This document shows positions 1 to 8,302 of a stretch of 46,551 bases of DNA, piece by piece. A program made the translations under genes and the position numbers. The notes under the pieces are model-generated. The model did not search any database, had not been told where the DNA came from, and saw only the letters and a list, made by a program, of their open reading frames with translations. The stretch is from Candidatus Bipolaricaulota bacterium. Its GTDB lineage: Bacteria > Bipolaricaulota > Bipolaricaulia > Bipolaricaulales > Bipolaricaulaceae. Where the stretch lies: assembly GCA_026418075.1 (NCBI GenBank), contig JAOACA010000007.1:1-46551 (forward strand), given 5' to 3'. The stretch's first letter is position 1. Each line of letters begins with the position of its first letter.

Positions 1-150
1 AAGAAGCGGTTCGGGCCAGAGGTGCCCTTTCTCCATAAGCTCCCGACGGACAAATTCTTCAATCCGGGGGTCGGCAAAGTTGAGGAAGCCCTGAACGTAG
101 GCTGAGTAGAGCTCGACCACCCGCTGGCGAAGGGAGAACAAGGAGGTCAC
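1..150 (-). CDS. N-terminus of a large DEAD/DEAH-type helicase (partial, runs off the left edge)
   Basis: The minus strand reads openly from a GTG at 150 to the window edge (50 codons). The peptide contains LRQRVVELYSAYVQGF, ADPRIEEFVRREL and LWPEPLL. From memory this 'region-DPRI-EFV-REL ... LWPEPLL' pattern begins large DEAD/DEAH-box helicases, some of which are found in defence islands; no helicase motif itself is inside the window, so the family call rests on this N-terminal resemblance. The GTG overlaps the TGA of the upstream 58-codon frame (GTGA), the same coupling used throughout this window, which supports the start. Its function (DNA or RNA unwinding) and any defence role are inference. 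Confidence 0.5.
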   Translation of the reverse strand, partial: MTSLFSLRQRVVELYSAYVQGFLNFADPRIEEFVRRELMEKGHLWPEPLL

Positions 151-323
151 TGTACACCACCTTCCTTGGGACGAACAAGGTCTCGCGGCGCTCGAACGAT
201 GAACCTGAGGCCCGGGTGGGGCTCTCTCCGCGCGACAACAATCTCGTCGGGCTCCAGCACCGGTCTCCCTTCCGCCCAGAGGGCCTGACCATCATAGCGA
301 CCACCGCCACCGAAGACAAACAC
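147..323 (-). CDS. Small hypothetical protein translationally coupled to the helicase
   Basis: A 58-codon frame on the minus strand starts with GTG at 323 (VFVFGGGGRYDG) and ends in QC-free GGVQ with a TGA at 147-149 that overlaps the helicase GTG as GTGA. An in-frame stop at 351-353 means it cannot be much longer. The frame contains IVVARREPHPGLRFIV and looks like an ordinary short beta-rich protein, but I do not recognise it. No clear ribosome-binding site or minus-strand promoter is visible upstream. The 4-nt coupling is the main support. It could be a partner or regulator of the helicase, or chance coding in a GC-rich region. Confidence 0.4.
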   Translation of the reverse strand: MFVFGGGGRYDGQALWAEGRPVLEPDEIVVARREPHPGLRFIVRAPRDLVRPKEGGVQ

Positions 324-369
324 CGGAGGTGCCTTGAACCCGCGTGCAGGTCAACCTCGACCGCGATCG

Positions 370-398
370 TCGACAAGCGGTAGACGATCGTCTACCAT
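370..398 (+). promoter_or_regulatory. Sigma-70-type promoter of the winged-helix/nucleotidyltransferase gene
   Basis: TCGACA at 370-375 matches the -35 consensus at 5 of 6 bases, and TACCAT at 393-398 is a plausible -10 box; the spacer is exactly 17 nt. The spacer is occupied by the perfect palindrome listed next. A good Shine-Dalgarno (AGGAGG, 407-412) follows. The spacing and the following gene orientation support the call; there are no expression data. Confidence 0.55.
379..396. promoter_or_regulatory. Perfect 18-bp palindromic operator-like site
   Basis: GGTAGACGATCGTCTACC is identical to its reverse complement. It sits between the -35 and -10 boxes. A further half-site CGGTAGAC recurs at 399-406, just before the Shine-Dalgarno. 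This arrangement is classic for a dimeric repressor blocking RNA polymerase. The adjacent gene encodes a winged-helix domain, so autoregulation is the simplest inference. Confidence 0.65.
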
Positions 399-417
399 CG
401 GTAGACAGGAGGCGGGG

Positions 418-1001
418 ACGCTCGCCAAGTTCTTCGGTTCGGAGGCCAGGGTGAAGGTCCTCGCCCTGTTCGCCCTCCACCCCGCCCAAGAGTTCTACCT
501 CCGGGAGATCGCCCAGAAGACCGGCCTCCCCGTCCGCGCCGTGGAGCGCGTCGCCCGCTCCCTCACCGAGATCGGCCTCCTCCACCGCGAGAAGCGGGGA
601 AACAGCGTCTACTTCTCCGCCAACCGCGACTTCCCCATCTTCCCCGAGCTTAAGGCCCTGTTCCTCAAGACCGTGGGCCTGGGGGACCGGGTCCGGGAGG
701 CCCTCGCCGCCGCGGGCGGGGTGGAGCTTGCCTTCATCTACGGCTCCTACGCCAAAAACCAGGAGGACGTCACAAGCGACGTGGACCTCTTCGTCGTCGG
801 GGAGCTCCCCCCGCGGGACCTCACCGCCGCCCTCATGGACCTCGAGCGGGAGCTCGGCGGGAGGTCAACGCCACCGTCTTCACCCCGCGAGAGCTCCGGG
901 ACCGGGTGACGAGGGGCGACCACTTCGTCCGGGCCGTCCTCGCGGGCCCCAAGCTGTTCCTCGTGGGGGACGAGCATGCCCTGGCGCGGATCGTCCGCTA
1001 A
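418..1001 (+). pseudogene. Winged-helix transcription factor fused to a MNT-type nucleotidyltransferase, frameshifted
   Basis: The frame begins TLAKFFGSEARVKVLALF, a typical start of winged-helix/nucleotidyltransferase proteins. The helix-turn-helix (YLREIAQKTGLPVRAVERVA) occupies about residues 25-45. A nucleotidyltransferase signature, GSYAKNQEDVTSDVDLFVVG, follows with the GS pair and DxD metal ligands intact. At about 859-861 one G is missing: the frame slips to a short wrong tail ending near 909, while the continuation (EVNATVFTPRELRDRV ... to TAA at 999-1001) lies in the next frame. The codon 5 nt after AGGAGG is ACG at 418 where ATG would fit perfectly; an in-frame TTG at 334 would place the promoter and operator inside the coding region. 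Two lesions suggest decay, although an assembly error at the G-run cannot be excluded. Relatives are transcription regulators or antitoxin-like nucleotidyltransferases. Confidence 0.75.
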
Positions 1002-1088
1002 CCACCGCAGCGACCTGGGTCCCCTTCTGTCCCCGCCCCTCTCTTGCCGCTGGGGAGAGGCCTCCATGGGCTATACGGGCAGGGACCG
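1002..1088. other. Convergent intergenic gap
   Basis: This 87-bp gap separates the broken plus-strand gene from the end of the vWA operon. It holds only a weak 6-bp inverted repeat (CCTCTC 1038-1043, GAGAGG 1055-1060) with no T-run. No gene or convincing terminator is seen. Confidence 0.5.
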
Positions 1089-3512
1089 CTAGGCGAGGAG
1101 CTTGCGGAGGGCGAGGTCGAGGAGGAGGAACCCCGCCGCGGCCCAGAGGAGTGCCCGCCCCAGGGGGACCCAGTTCGCCCCCGCCCCCGGCGGGGAGGGC
1201 AGGAGCTCGTCCCGGAGGACCTCGCCCCCCGACACGCGGGCGATCGCCTCGAGGGCCGCCAGGTCTGGCCCAAACGCCTCAAGCTCCTTGGGATAGGGGA
1301 GGGAGAGGGCGAACGTCCCCCCGAACCCGCCTCCGGGTTCGCTCACGGTGAGGAGGTACGCCCCCGCCCCGGGGCTGGGGATCGTCACCTCGTACCGCCC
1401 AGGGCCGACCTGGGAGAACTCCAGGGCCCGGCTCGAACCGGGGCCGACGAGCTCCCCGGTGAACTGAAGGCCGTTGGCCCACCGGCCGGAGGCGGCGGCC
1501 TCGACCCCAAGGCGAACCGTTCCCCCAACGGCCGCCCAGTCGACCCTCACCCCCTGCCGCTCCCCCCACAAGAGCCCAAGAAGCGCGCCCCACAGCTCCC
1601 CCAGCGCCGGCGAGCGAACCCAGTCCCTTGTCCAGATCCCGAACAGGTCGGCGTTGAGCACCGCCACCTGCCCGAGGCCCAGCCGCCACCGGGCGAGGAG
1701 GGGGTCCCCCGCCGGGGAGAGGAGCGCCACGTCCGCAGCCGGCTTGGGGAACGTGAGGGTGTACCCCTGGAGGGGGGGAAGCGGGGTGGACAGGGGGAAC
1801 GCCCCGGGCCCGGGGAGGACCGGGGTCTCCCGCTCCACGAACCGCGGCCGGGCCACCCGCTCCACCTCCTGGACGAGGACCGCCCGCAGGTCGGCCATCG
1901 ACGCGAGCACGTACGTCCGCCCACCCCCGAGCGCGGCGAGCTCGGCCAGGGTCGAAAGGTCGGCGTCTTCCCCTATGGCGATCGTGGTGACCCCGATCCG
2001 TCCCTCGGCCACCGCCCCCCGGAGCCGGGCGAGGATCGCCTCGTCCCAGTGGGTTTTCCCATCGGAGATCACGATCGCGTGGCGGAGCCGGGCGTCCACC
2101 GCCCGCAGGGCGTCCACCGCTTGCTCCAGGGCCGGGAACACGTCGGTTCCCCCGCTCGCGGTGAGGCCGCGCAGGGCGGCGAAGAGCTCCTCCCGGACCG
2201 CGGACACGGGCCCGGGGCGGATGAGCCAGTACGGGTAGCGGTCGAAGGCGATCGCCCCCAGGACGTCCTCGGGCGGCATCGCCTCCGCCGCTGCGGCGGC
2301 GGCCTCCTTGAGGAGGTCGATCTTCAACGCTCCCCCGCTCATCGCCCCCATGGACGCCGACCGGTCGAGCACAAACACCACCGCGGCTGTCGCCTCCTGG
2401 ATCCGCTCAGGCACGGCGTAGGTCACGGGGAGGAGCTCCTCCACCGGCCCGAGGTACCCACGCACCGCGTCCCGGCCTTGGACGACGAGAAGGCCCCCGC
2501 CTCCGGAGACAAACGCCCGCAGGGCGTCCTGGGTCCGGGCCCCAATCTGTCCAAGCGGATACCCGTCGAGGACCACGAGGCCGACTCCGGCGAGGTCGGC
2601 CGGGGCGAGGGAGCTGGCCCGGCGGAACGGGACCCCCGCTGCCCGGAGGAGCTCGTCGGCCGCGCTCAGCCTCGGGCCCACGACGAGGACCTCCGCCGGA
2701 TCCCCCACCCGCACCCCCCAGTCGAGGGCGTTGTTCTCGGGGACCGGATCCCCGGCCGCCTGGACCTCGACCCGGTAGACCCGGAACCCCTCCCCCGGTT
2801 GGTCGGCCAACGAGGCGGTCGTCCGGCCCTCGGGAAGGGTGAGCTCGCGCGCCTCGAGCTCGACCCCGTCCCGCAGGAACCGCACCAGGGCCGAGGTCGG
2901 CCGGGATGCGGCGAGGATTGCCTCGAGGACGACCGTTCCCCCGGCCACTTCCCGGGGCCCTTGAATCTCAACCACCCGGGCGAGGTCGGCTCGGCCCACG
3001 GGGACGACGTGAACGGGGATCCCCCGTCCGCGGGCTCGGGAGGCCGCGGCGAGGGCGTCCCCGGCCGTCCCCCGCCCGTCGGAGAGGAGCACAAGCTGGG
3101 TGGGCCCGGAGGGGGCGAGGGCGAGCGCGAGGTCGATGGCCTCCGCCACGTCCGTTCCAGACGGGGAGGGAGGCTCGGCCCCGGGCACCTCCCCGATCCT
3201 CGGCCAGCGGACCACGGTTGCCTGCTCGGCAAACGCGATCACCCCCACGTCGGCCCCCCGCTCCCGGGCGGAGGCGACGAGGTCGGGCAGGACCGCGGCC
3301 GCCTCGTCCCCCACGCTCGCCGAGCGGTCGACGAGGAACACCACCGTCTCCCGACGCTGGCGGACGGAGACCTCTGGCCCGGCGAGGGCCAGGGCGAGGA
3401 GGGTCAGCGTGAGGGCCCGCGCGAGAAGTGTCGGACGTCGCAGGGAGAGGATGAGGACCCCCAGCGCGGGAAGGAGCGCGAGGAGCGCCCACGGGGTGAG
3501 GAACCGAATCAC
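1089..3512 (-). CDS. Membrane protein with two von Willebrand factor A domains and a GATase1-like region
   Basis: This 807-residue protein is the last gene of the MoxR/vWA operon. Two N-terminal membrane helices (about residues 5-24 and 30-45) precede a first vWA domain with an intact MIDAS motif (DRSAS, 62-66). A glutamine-amidotransferase-like segment follows (VVLDGYPLGQ, SGGGGLLVVQG), then a second vWA domain at about residue 380 (VLDRSASMG, again intact DxSxS) and a C-terminal helix (LLWAAAGFLLLDLALRKLL). Proteins of this build accompany MoxR ATPases in many bacteria. vWA domains bind partner proteins through a divalent metal, and MoxR partners are thought to act in complex maturation or envelope stress. 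The GTG start at 3512 overlaps the previous stop (GTGA), which is preferred over longer frames. The substrate is unknown. Confidence 0.85.
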   Translation of the reverse strand: MIRFLTPWALLALLPALGVLILSLRRPTLLARALTLTLLALALAGPEVSVRQRRETVVFLVDRSASVGDEAAAVLPDLVASARERGADVGVIAFAEQATVVRWPRIGEVPGAEPPSPSGTDVAEAIDLALALAPSGPTQLVLLSDGRGTAGDALAAASRARGRGIPVHVVPVGRADLARVVEIQGPREVAGGTVVLEAILAASRPTSALVRFLRDGVELEARELTLPEGRTTASLADQPGEGFRVYRVEVQAAGDPVPENNALDWGVRVGDPAEVLVVGPRLSAADELLRAAGVPFRRASSLAPADLAGVGLVVLDGYPLGQIGARTQDALRAFVSGGGGLLVVQGRDAVRGYLGPVEELLPVTYAVPERIQEATAAVVFVLDRSASMGAMSGGALKIDLLKEAAAAAAEAMPPEDVLGAIAFDRYPYWLIRPGPVSAVREELFAALRGLTASGGTDVFPALEQAVDALRAVDARLRHAIVISDGKTHWDEAILARLRGAVAEGRIGVTTIAIGEDADLSTLAELAALGGGRTYVLASMADLRAVLVQEVERVARPRFVERETPVLPGPGAFPLSTPLPPLQGYTLTFPKPAADVALLSPAGDPLLARWRLGLGQVAVLNADLFGIWTRDWVRSPALGELWGALLGLLWGERQGVRVDWAAVGGTVRLGVEAAASGRWANGLQFTGELVGPGSSRALEFSQVGPGRYEVTIPSPGAGAYLLTVSEPGGGFGGTFALSLPYPKELEAFGPDLAALEAIARVSGGEVLRDELLPSPPGAGANWVPLGRALLWAAAGFLLLDLALRKLLA

Positions 3513-5167
3513 AGCCCCCTCCTCCGGGCAAGGGCCCACTCCAGGCCGAGGAGGACGAACGCCCCGAGGGCGAACCACGGCCAGCCCGCGAGTTCCGCGG
3601 CCGCCGCCACGGGCCCGGGCCCGCCGCCCGCCGGACCCGACCGCGGGGGCAGGGATTCCTCGTACGGGACGTTCACCGCCACGACCTCCACCCGCTCACC
3701 CCGGAGCTCGTAGAGCCCCGGGCGGTCAGGAACCCACACCCCTTGGACCGGGCCCTGGGGCGTGAGGACCTCGGTCCCCGGGGGAAGCTCCGCGGACTCC
3801 CCGACCACGCGGGTCGGCCGGGGCCGGAACGGGAGAAGCCAGGCGAGGAGAGCCCGAAGGAGGATCGGGAAGTCGGGGAGGAGGGGGAGGTTCGAGCGGG
3901 CGAGGTCGAGGGCGAGGAGGGCCCGCCGGCCGTCCGCCCCTTCCCAGCGGGCGAGGACGGGCACCTCTCCAGCCCACAGGTCCACCACAGCCCCGGCGGG
4001 GAGAGCCGTGGGGAACACGGAAGCCGCCCGGAAGGCGTCGGGGACGACGTGGCGGAGGAGGGGGGCGTCCGCCCCCCGGAACGGCCCCGCTGGAACCGGC
4101 TCGCCGAGGCGGGCCTCGGGGGAGGAGGCCGCAAGCAGAAGGGCCGGTCCGGCCGGGGGGGAGGGGAGCTCGGTCCGGACCGCCACGGTGAGGTCCCACG
4201 ACCCGCTCGTCACCCGCTCGACGGGAAAAGCGGCCTGGAGCGCGGCCCAGAGGTAGCGATCCTCCTCCCCAAGCCACCGCACCCGGACCGCGGCCGCCCC
4301 CTCGAGGGCGAAGTAGCGGACGTTGTCCCAGGGAAACTCGTCCCGAGGAAGGAGCTCGGCCCGCAGCCCGGGCCGGACAAGCCCCGGGCTGAACGTGAAC
4401 AGGTCCTCCTCCCCAGGGCCGAGGAGGCGGGAGGAGAGGTACGTCCCGGCCCCGGCTTCGAGGGCCACCTGGACGTCCTGGTACCGCCGGGTGTCGTTCC
4501 GCACCCGGACCAGGGCCTCGTACCCTGTGCTGTCGGGAAGGGTTCGGACGGAAAAGGAGACGATCGCCAGGTTGTCCCGCGGCGGCAGGGGGACGACCTC
4601 CACGCCGCCCTCGGCGGGGGGGTCGTCGGTGACGACCACGATCCGCCCGAACCCCCCTGGAAGGAGGGCCAGGGCCTGGCCGAGGGGGGGCCGGCTCCCC
4701 AGGGTCGGCCGGTAGTTCCCGAGGAGGGCGAGGGCCTCCTCCCGCCGGTCTGTGGGGGGGACGAGGAGCCCCGGAGGATCGGCCCACAGGACCACCGCCC
4801 AGGGGCCAGCGGAGTCGCGAACGACCTTTCGGACGGCCTCCAGGGCCTCCGCGGGCCGGCCCCCAATTCCCATCGACGCCGACCCATCCAGAACGATCGC
4901 CGTCGCACCCGCCGGGCGCACCACCCGCACCACGGGGTGGGCCAGCCCCCCGGCCAGGAGAAGAACCGCCAGGAGCTGGAAGAGGAGAAGGAGGTCGGCC
5001 CGGGCCAGCATCCGCTGGATCCGGCTCACCCGGTCGGGAGGAATCGGCTCCCACAGGAACAGGGCCGACACGGGGTGCTCCCGCTCCCGGCGCCGGAGGA
5101 GGTGGAGGAGGACGACCGCCAGCCCGGAGGCCAGCCACGCCCACGCCCAGGGAACGAGGAAGTTCAT
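3509..5167 (-). CDS. BatA-like membrane protein with a vWA domain
   Basis: The 552-residue protein starts MNFLVPWAWAWLASG, the N-terminal double-helix signature of BatA/aerotolerance-type proteins. A second helix lies near residues 60-80 (LLLLFQLLAVLLLAGGLA). The vWA domain begins with VLDGSASMG (about 92-98; MIDAS DxSxS intact). A long extracytoplasmic beta-rich region follows, and a C-terminal helix (FALGAFVLLGLEWALA) re-anchors it. The ATG at 5167 overlaps the DUF58 stop (ATGA). By family analogy it works with the MoxR ATPase and DUF58 protein as a membrane-side vWA partner. Its target is unknown. Confidence 0.85.
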   Translation of the reverse strand: MNFLVPWAWAWLASGLAVVLLHLLRRREREHPVSALFLWEPIPPDRVSRIQRMLARADLLLLFQLLAVLLLAGGLAHPVVRVVRPAGATAIVLDGSASMGIGGRPAEALEAVRKVVRDSAGPWAVVLWADPPGLLVPPTDRREEALALLGNYRPTLGSRPPLGQALALLPGGFGRIVVVTDDPPAEGGVEVVPLPPRDNLAIVSFSVRTLPDSTGYEALVRVRNDTRRYQDVQVALEAGAGTYLSSRLLGPGEEDLFTFSPGLVRPGLRAELLPRDEFPWDNVRYFALEGAAAVRVRWLGEEDRYLWAALQAAFPVERVTSGSWDLTVAVRTELPSPPAGPALLLAASSPEARLGEPVPAGPFRGADAPLLRHVVPDAFRAASVFPTALPAGAVVDLWAGEVPVLARWEGADGRRALLALDLARSNLPLLPDFPILLRALLAWLLPFRPRPTRVVGESAELPPGTEVLTPQGPVQGVWVPDRPGLYELRGERVEVVAVNVPYEESLPPRSGPAGGGPGPVAAAAELAGWPWFALGAFVLLGLEWALARRRGL

Positions 5168-6030
5168 CCCCTCCACCCCTCAAGAACCGTGAGCACCGCC
5201 TCCACCGGGGAGGCGTCGCTCCGGAACAGGAAGTAGAGGATCCGGAGCTCCCGGCAGGTCGCGGCGAGGCGCTCGTTCCACCGCCGGAGGGCCTCCCGGT
5301 ACGCCCGGAGGGCCCCCGGGCCGAGGACGAGGGACCGGGCCCGCCTCGTCTCGACATCGAGGAGCCGGACCTCCCCGAGGCGAGGGGGATCGAGGTCGGC
5401 CCGGGACAGGACCTGGACGGCAAGGACGGCGTGCCGGCCGTGGCGGAGGGCGAGGAGCCCGTCCCGGTACCCGCCCGGGGCGAGGAAATCCGAGATCACG
5501 ATGCACAGGCCCGGCTCCCGGCCCGCCTCGGCCCAGGCCACGAGAGACCCCGCGAGATCCGTCTCCCCCTCCGCCTTCGTCGCGGCGAGCCCCTGGAACG
5601 CCTGGGCGAGGGCGCCCCTCCCCCGCCGGGGGGAGCCGGCGGACGTGGCCTCGGTCCGGAACGGGTAGACGGCGAACCGGTCCCCACCGCGGTGGGCGAC
5701 GTAGAGAAGGGCCGCGGCGAGCTTGCGGGCAAAGTCGGCCTTTCCTCCTTCCCCCATCGAGCGGCTCGCGTCGAGGAGGAGGTAGAGCGGGGCTTCCACC
5801 TCCCGGGCGAACACCTTCGTGACGAGCCTCCGGTGGCGGGCGTAGACGGCCCAGTCGATGAGCCGGACGTCGTCCCCCGGCTCGTAGGGCCGGTGGTCGG
5901 CGAACTCCAGGGACGTCCCGGTCCGGCCGGCGAGGTGACCGCCGGGGAACGGCCCCCGGGGCCGGCGGAGGGAGAGCCGGGCCCGGGACAGGGCCCGGAG
6001 CTCGTCCGGGGTGAGGAGCTCGCCGGTCAT
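5164..6030 (-). CDS. DUF58 domain protein
   Basis: The 288-residue protein carries the DUF58 core: HLAGRTGTSLEFADHRPY, the hallmark PGDDVRLIDWAVYARH at about residues 51-66, and a vWA-like fold with LLLDASRSMGEGG giving an intact DxSxS metal site. It is coupled by ATGA both to the MoxR gene upstream and to the BatA-like gene downstream. MoxR-DUF58-vWA is a widely conserved trio. DUF58 proteins are believed to be vWA-type adaptors for the MoxR ATPase. The role in this organism is inference from that context. Confidence 0.9.
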   Translation of the reverse strand: MTGELLTPDELRALSRARLSLRRPRGPFPGGHLAGRTGTSLEFADHRPYEPGDDVRLIDWAVYARHRRLVTKVFAREVEAPLYLLLDASRSMGEGGKADFARKLAAALLYVAHRGGDRFAVYPFRTEATSAGSPRRGRGALAQAFQGLAATKAEGETDLAGSLVAWAEAGREPGLCIVISDFLAPGGYRDGLLALRHGRHAVLAVQVLSRADLDPPRLGEVRLLDVETRRARSLVLGPGALRAYREALRRWNERLAATCRELRILYFLFRSDASPVEAVLTVLEGWRG

Positions 6031-6998
6031 GGGGCCCGGACCGCCTTCCGCACCTCCTCCACGAGGTCGGCCGCCGTCACCCCGTCGGCATCGGCCCGGA
6101 AGTTGGGGATGATCCGGTGGACGAGGGCCGGCCGGAGGGCCGCCCCCACGTCGTCGACCGCCACGTGGTACCGGCCGGCGAGGAACGCCCGCGCCTTGGC
6201 CCCGAGGATCAGGGCCAGGCTCCCCCGGGGGCTTGCCCCGTACTGGACGTACTTCCGCACCGCCTCGGGGGCGAGGGGGTGATCGGGGTGGGTCGCCAGC
6301 ACGAGCCGGGCCGCGTACCCCAGGAGCGGCTCGGGAACGGGGTACGCAGCGACCACGGCTTGGGCCCGGAGGACCCCGTCCACGGTCAGCACCGGCTCGG
6401 GAAGCACGATCCCGTCCCGTTCGGTGTTCCGACGGACGATCTCCACGAGGTCCGCCTCAGCGGGGAACGGGACCTCGGCCTTGAACAGAAAGCGGTCCAC
6501 CTGGGCCTCGGGGAGGGGGTACGTCCCCTCCATCTCGATCGGGTTTTGGGTGGCGAGCACGGTGAACGGCTGCGGGAGCCGGTGGGTCGCTCCCCCGACC
6601 GTGGCCTGTCCCTCCTGCATCGCCTCCAGGAGCGCGGACTGGGTCTTGGGGGTCGCCCGGTTCACCTCGTCGGCGAGGACCACGTGGGCAAACAGCGGCC
6701 CGGGGAGGAAGCGGAATCCCTCGCCAGAGAGGATGTTCGTCCCCACGATGTCGGCGGGCATGAGGTCGGGTGTGAACTGGATCCGGGAAAACGAAAGCCC
6801 GAGGGCCCGGGCCAGGGCCCGCACCAGGAGGGTCTTCCCCAGCCCCGGCACCCCCTCGAGGAGAACGTGGCCCTTTCCGAGGACCGCCCACAGGGCGACC
6901 TCGACCACCGCCTCTTGGCCGACGATGACCTGGCCGATCCTCTCCCGCAGGAGAGCGAACCCCGCTTGGGCCTCCACAAGATCCTGACGGGTGATCAC
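6027..6998 (-). CDS. MoxR family AAA+ ATPase
   Basis: This 323-residue protein starts at a GTG at 6998 that overlaps the upstream stop (GTGA). Motifs in order are GQEAVVEV, Walker A GVPGLGKT, the MoxR-type RIQFTPDLMPADIVG, Walker B LADEVNRA, sensor 1 ATQNPIEMEGTYPLPEAQ with the MoxR-specific DRF that follows, and a C-terminal lid containing YGASPRGSLAL. All catalytic residues are present. MoxR ATPases act as chaperones on multi-protein complexes together with vWA proteins, several of which are encoded immediately downstream. Longer upstream frames overlap the preceding gene and are not credible starts. Confidence 0.93.
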   Translation of the reverse strand: MITRQDLVEAQAGFALLRERIGQVIVGQEAVVEVALWAVLGKGHVLLEGVPGLGKTLLVRALARALGLSFSRIQFTPDLMPADIVGTNILSGEGFRFLPGPLFAHVVLADEVNRATPKTQSALLEAMQEGQATVGGATHRLPQPFTVLATQNPIEMEGTYPLPEAQVDRFLFKAEVPFPAEADLVEIVRRNTERDGIVLPEPVLTVDGVLRAQAVVAAYPVPEPLLGYAARLVLATHPDHPLAPEAVRKYVQYGASPRGSLALILGAKARAFLAGRYHVAVDDVGAALRPALVHRIIPNFRADADGVTAADLVEEVRKAVRAP

Positions 6999-8302
6999 GG
7001 GTTCCCTCCAATCAGCTCGAAGTACCGGCGGACGACCTCCCGGAGCTCGGGGGGCACGCCCCGGGTTCTCAGGACGACCTCCACTTCCTGGGGGCCCAGG
7101 GCCGCCGGGCTTTGGGCCCTCGGTGAGGCCGGTTCCCCGGGGACGGTGGGGACGAGGTGGGCCCGGACCGGGCCCTCCCCTCCCACCACGGGGACCTGCT
7201 CCTCCCCCACGGCCTGGGTCTCCCATGCCCCCCGGAGGCCGAACGCGAGGGGTTCCCCTGCCTCGGTCCCCGGCTCGTCGGTCGGCACCCGGCCTGGCCG
7301 GTCCTCGGGCTCCGACTCCTCCCCGGCCTCCGCCCGGGCTCCGCCGGGCAGCCCCTCGTCGGGGAGGTCGGCGAGCTCGCCCGCTGGGGTCCCGGGGCCG
7401 GAACCGGAGGCGGAGCCCTCCCCGGGCTCCTCGGCCCTCTCCCCCCGCTGGGTGGCCTCCTCGACGGTCCGGAGGGCGGCTTCCACCGCCTCGGCGGCCT
7501 CCGCGGCCCCGCCCTCGTCCCCCCGCTCCACGAGCCGGCTCACCCGCTCCCGGAGGTCGGCCCGGGCGAGCTCCCGGGCCAGGGGGGCGAGCTCGGCCCG
7601 CTCGGCTGGGGACAGGCCCCCCTGGGCCGCCAGCCGCAACCGCTCGGCCAGGGACCGAAGGAGCCCCTCCTCCCGGGCCAGTCGCTCCGCGAGCTCCTCG
7701 GGCGCCAGGGCCCCAGGCTCGATCCCAAGGAGGGAGGCCAGGAGGTCCTCGTAGGGCGAGTACGGAGGAAGCTCCGGGAGCTCTAGGAAGAGGCTCACCG
7801 CCCGCTCGGCCCGGGGCTCTGGGGCAGAGGGCTCCGGCGGAGGGGTCGGAAGCGCGGCCTCCGGCACCCCCGTGGGGGCATCCTCCGTCGGGGCTGGAAC
7901 CGCCGGGGTTCCCAAGGGAGCGAAGACCAGGGCCGCCCCAAAGAGGACGCACCCCAGGGCCAGCGCGCCCTCCGGCCAACCCAGGAGCCGCCACCCCCGG
8001 GGCCGCGCCGCCGCGACCTCCGCACCGAGAAGGGAGACGAACGCCTCGGCCCGCTCCCGAAGCGCGGCCGCCAGCGCGGCGAGCCGCTCGCCCACCCCCA
8101 CCCGCCGCCCCGCCCAGAGGAGAAACCCGTCCCCCGCCACGGGCCACGCCCCGCTCCCCACCGCGGCCAGCGGGACCAGAAACCAGAGGAACGCGGGGAA
8201 ACTCCCTCCCCCGAGCCGAAGGAGGAACGCCCCCCCAAGGAGGAGAAGCCCCACAGCCAGCCCGGCCCGGAGGGCGTTCCGGGCCCGTCCCCACCCCTTC
8301 AC
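6995..8302 (-). CDS. Membrane protein with a long acidic, proline-rich tail
   Basis: I do not recognise the family. The 435-residue version starts at the GTG at 8302, which overlaps the preceding stop as GTGA like other junctions in this operon; another GTG at 8335 would add 11 residues. Two helices near the N-terminus (LAVGLLLLGGAFLL and FLWFLVPLAAVGSGAW) and a third at about residue 115 (ALALGCVLFGAALVFAPLG) are followed by some 280 residues rich in Ala, Glu, Pro and Gly, with helical charged stretches such as ELAERLAREEGLLRSLAERL. The layout recalls large DUF4175-type membrane proteins of MoxR/vWA operons, but that is only a resemblance. Confidence 0.75.
   Translation of the reverse strand: MKGWGRARNALRAGLAVGLLLLGGAFLLRLGGGSFPAFLWFLVPLAAVGSGAWPVAGDGFLLWAGRRVGVGERLAALAAALRERAEAFVSLLGAEVAAARPRGWRLLGWPEGALALGCVLFGAALVFAPLGTPAVPAPTEDAPTGVPEAALPTPPPEPSAPEPRAERAVSLFLELPELPPYSPYEDLLASLLGIEPGALAPEELAERLAREEGLLRSLAERLRLAAQGGLSPAERAELAPLARELARADLRERVSRLVERGDEGGAAEAAEAVEAALRTVEEATQRGERAEEPGEGSASGSGPGTPAGELADLPDEGLPGGARAEAGEESEPEDRPGRVPTDEPGTEAGEPLAFGLRGAWETQAVGEEQVPVVGGEGPVRAHLVPTVPGEPASPRAQSPAALGPQEVEVVLRTRGVPPELREVVRRYFELIGGNP

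Noticed and set aside
334-417. TTG at 334 as the start of the nucleotidyltransferase gene
   Set aside because: It would translate the promoter and palindrome into a low-complexity peptide; the family begins at LAKFFGSEARVK, next to AGGAGG.
1038-1060. Intrinsic terminator between the two convergent genes
   Set aside because: The stem is only 6 bp, the loop is 11 nt and no T-run follows.
1044-3713. Long plus-strand open frame opposite the vWA gene
   Set aside because: The minus strand encodes recognised vWA domains; the plus frame has low-complexity composition and no motif.
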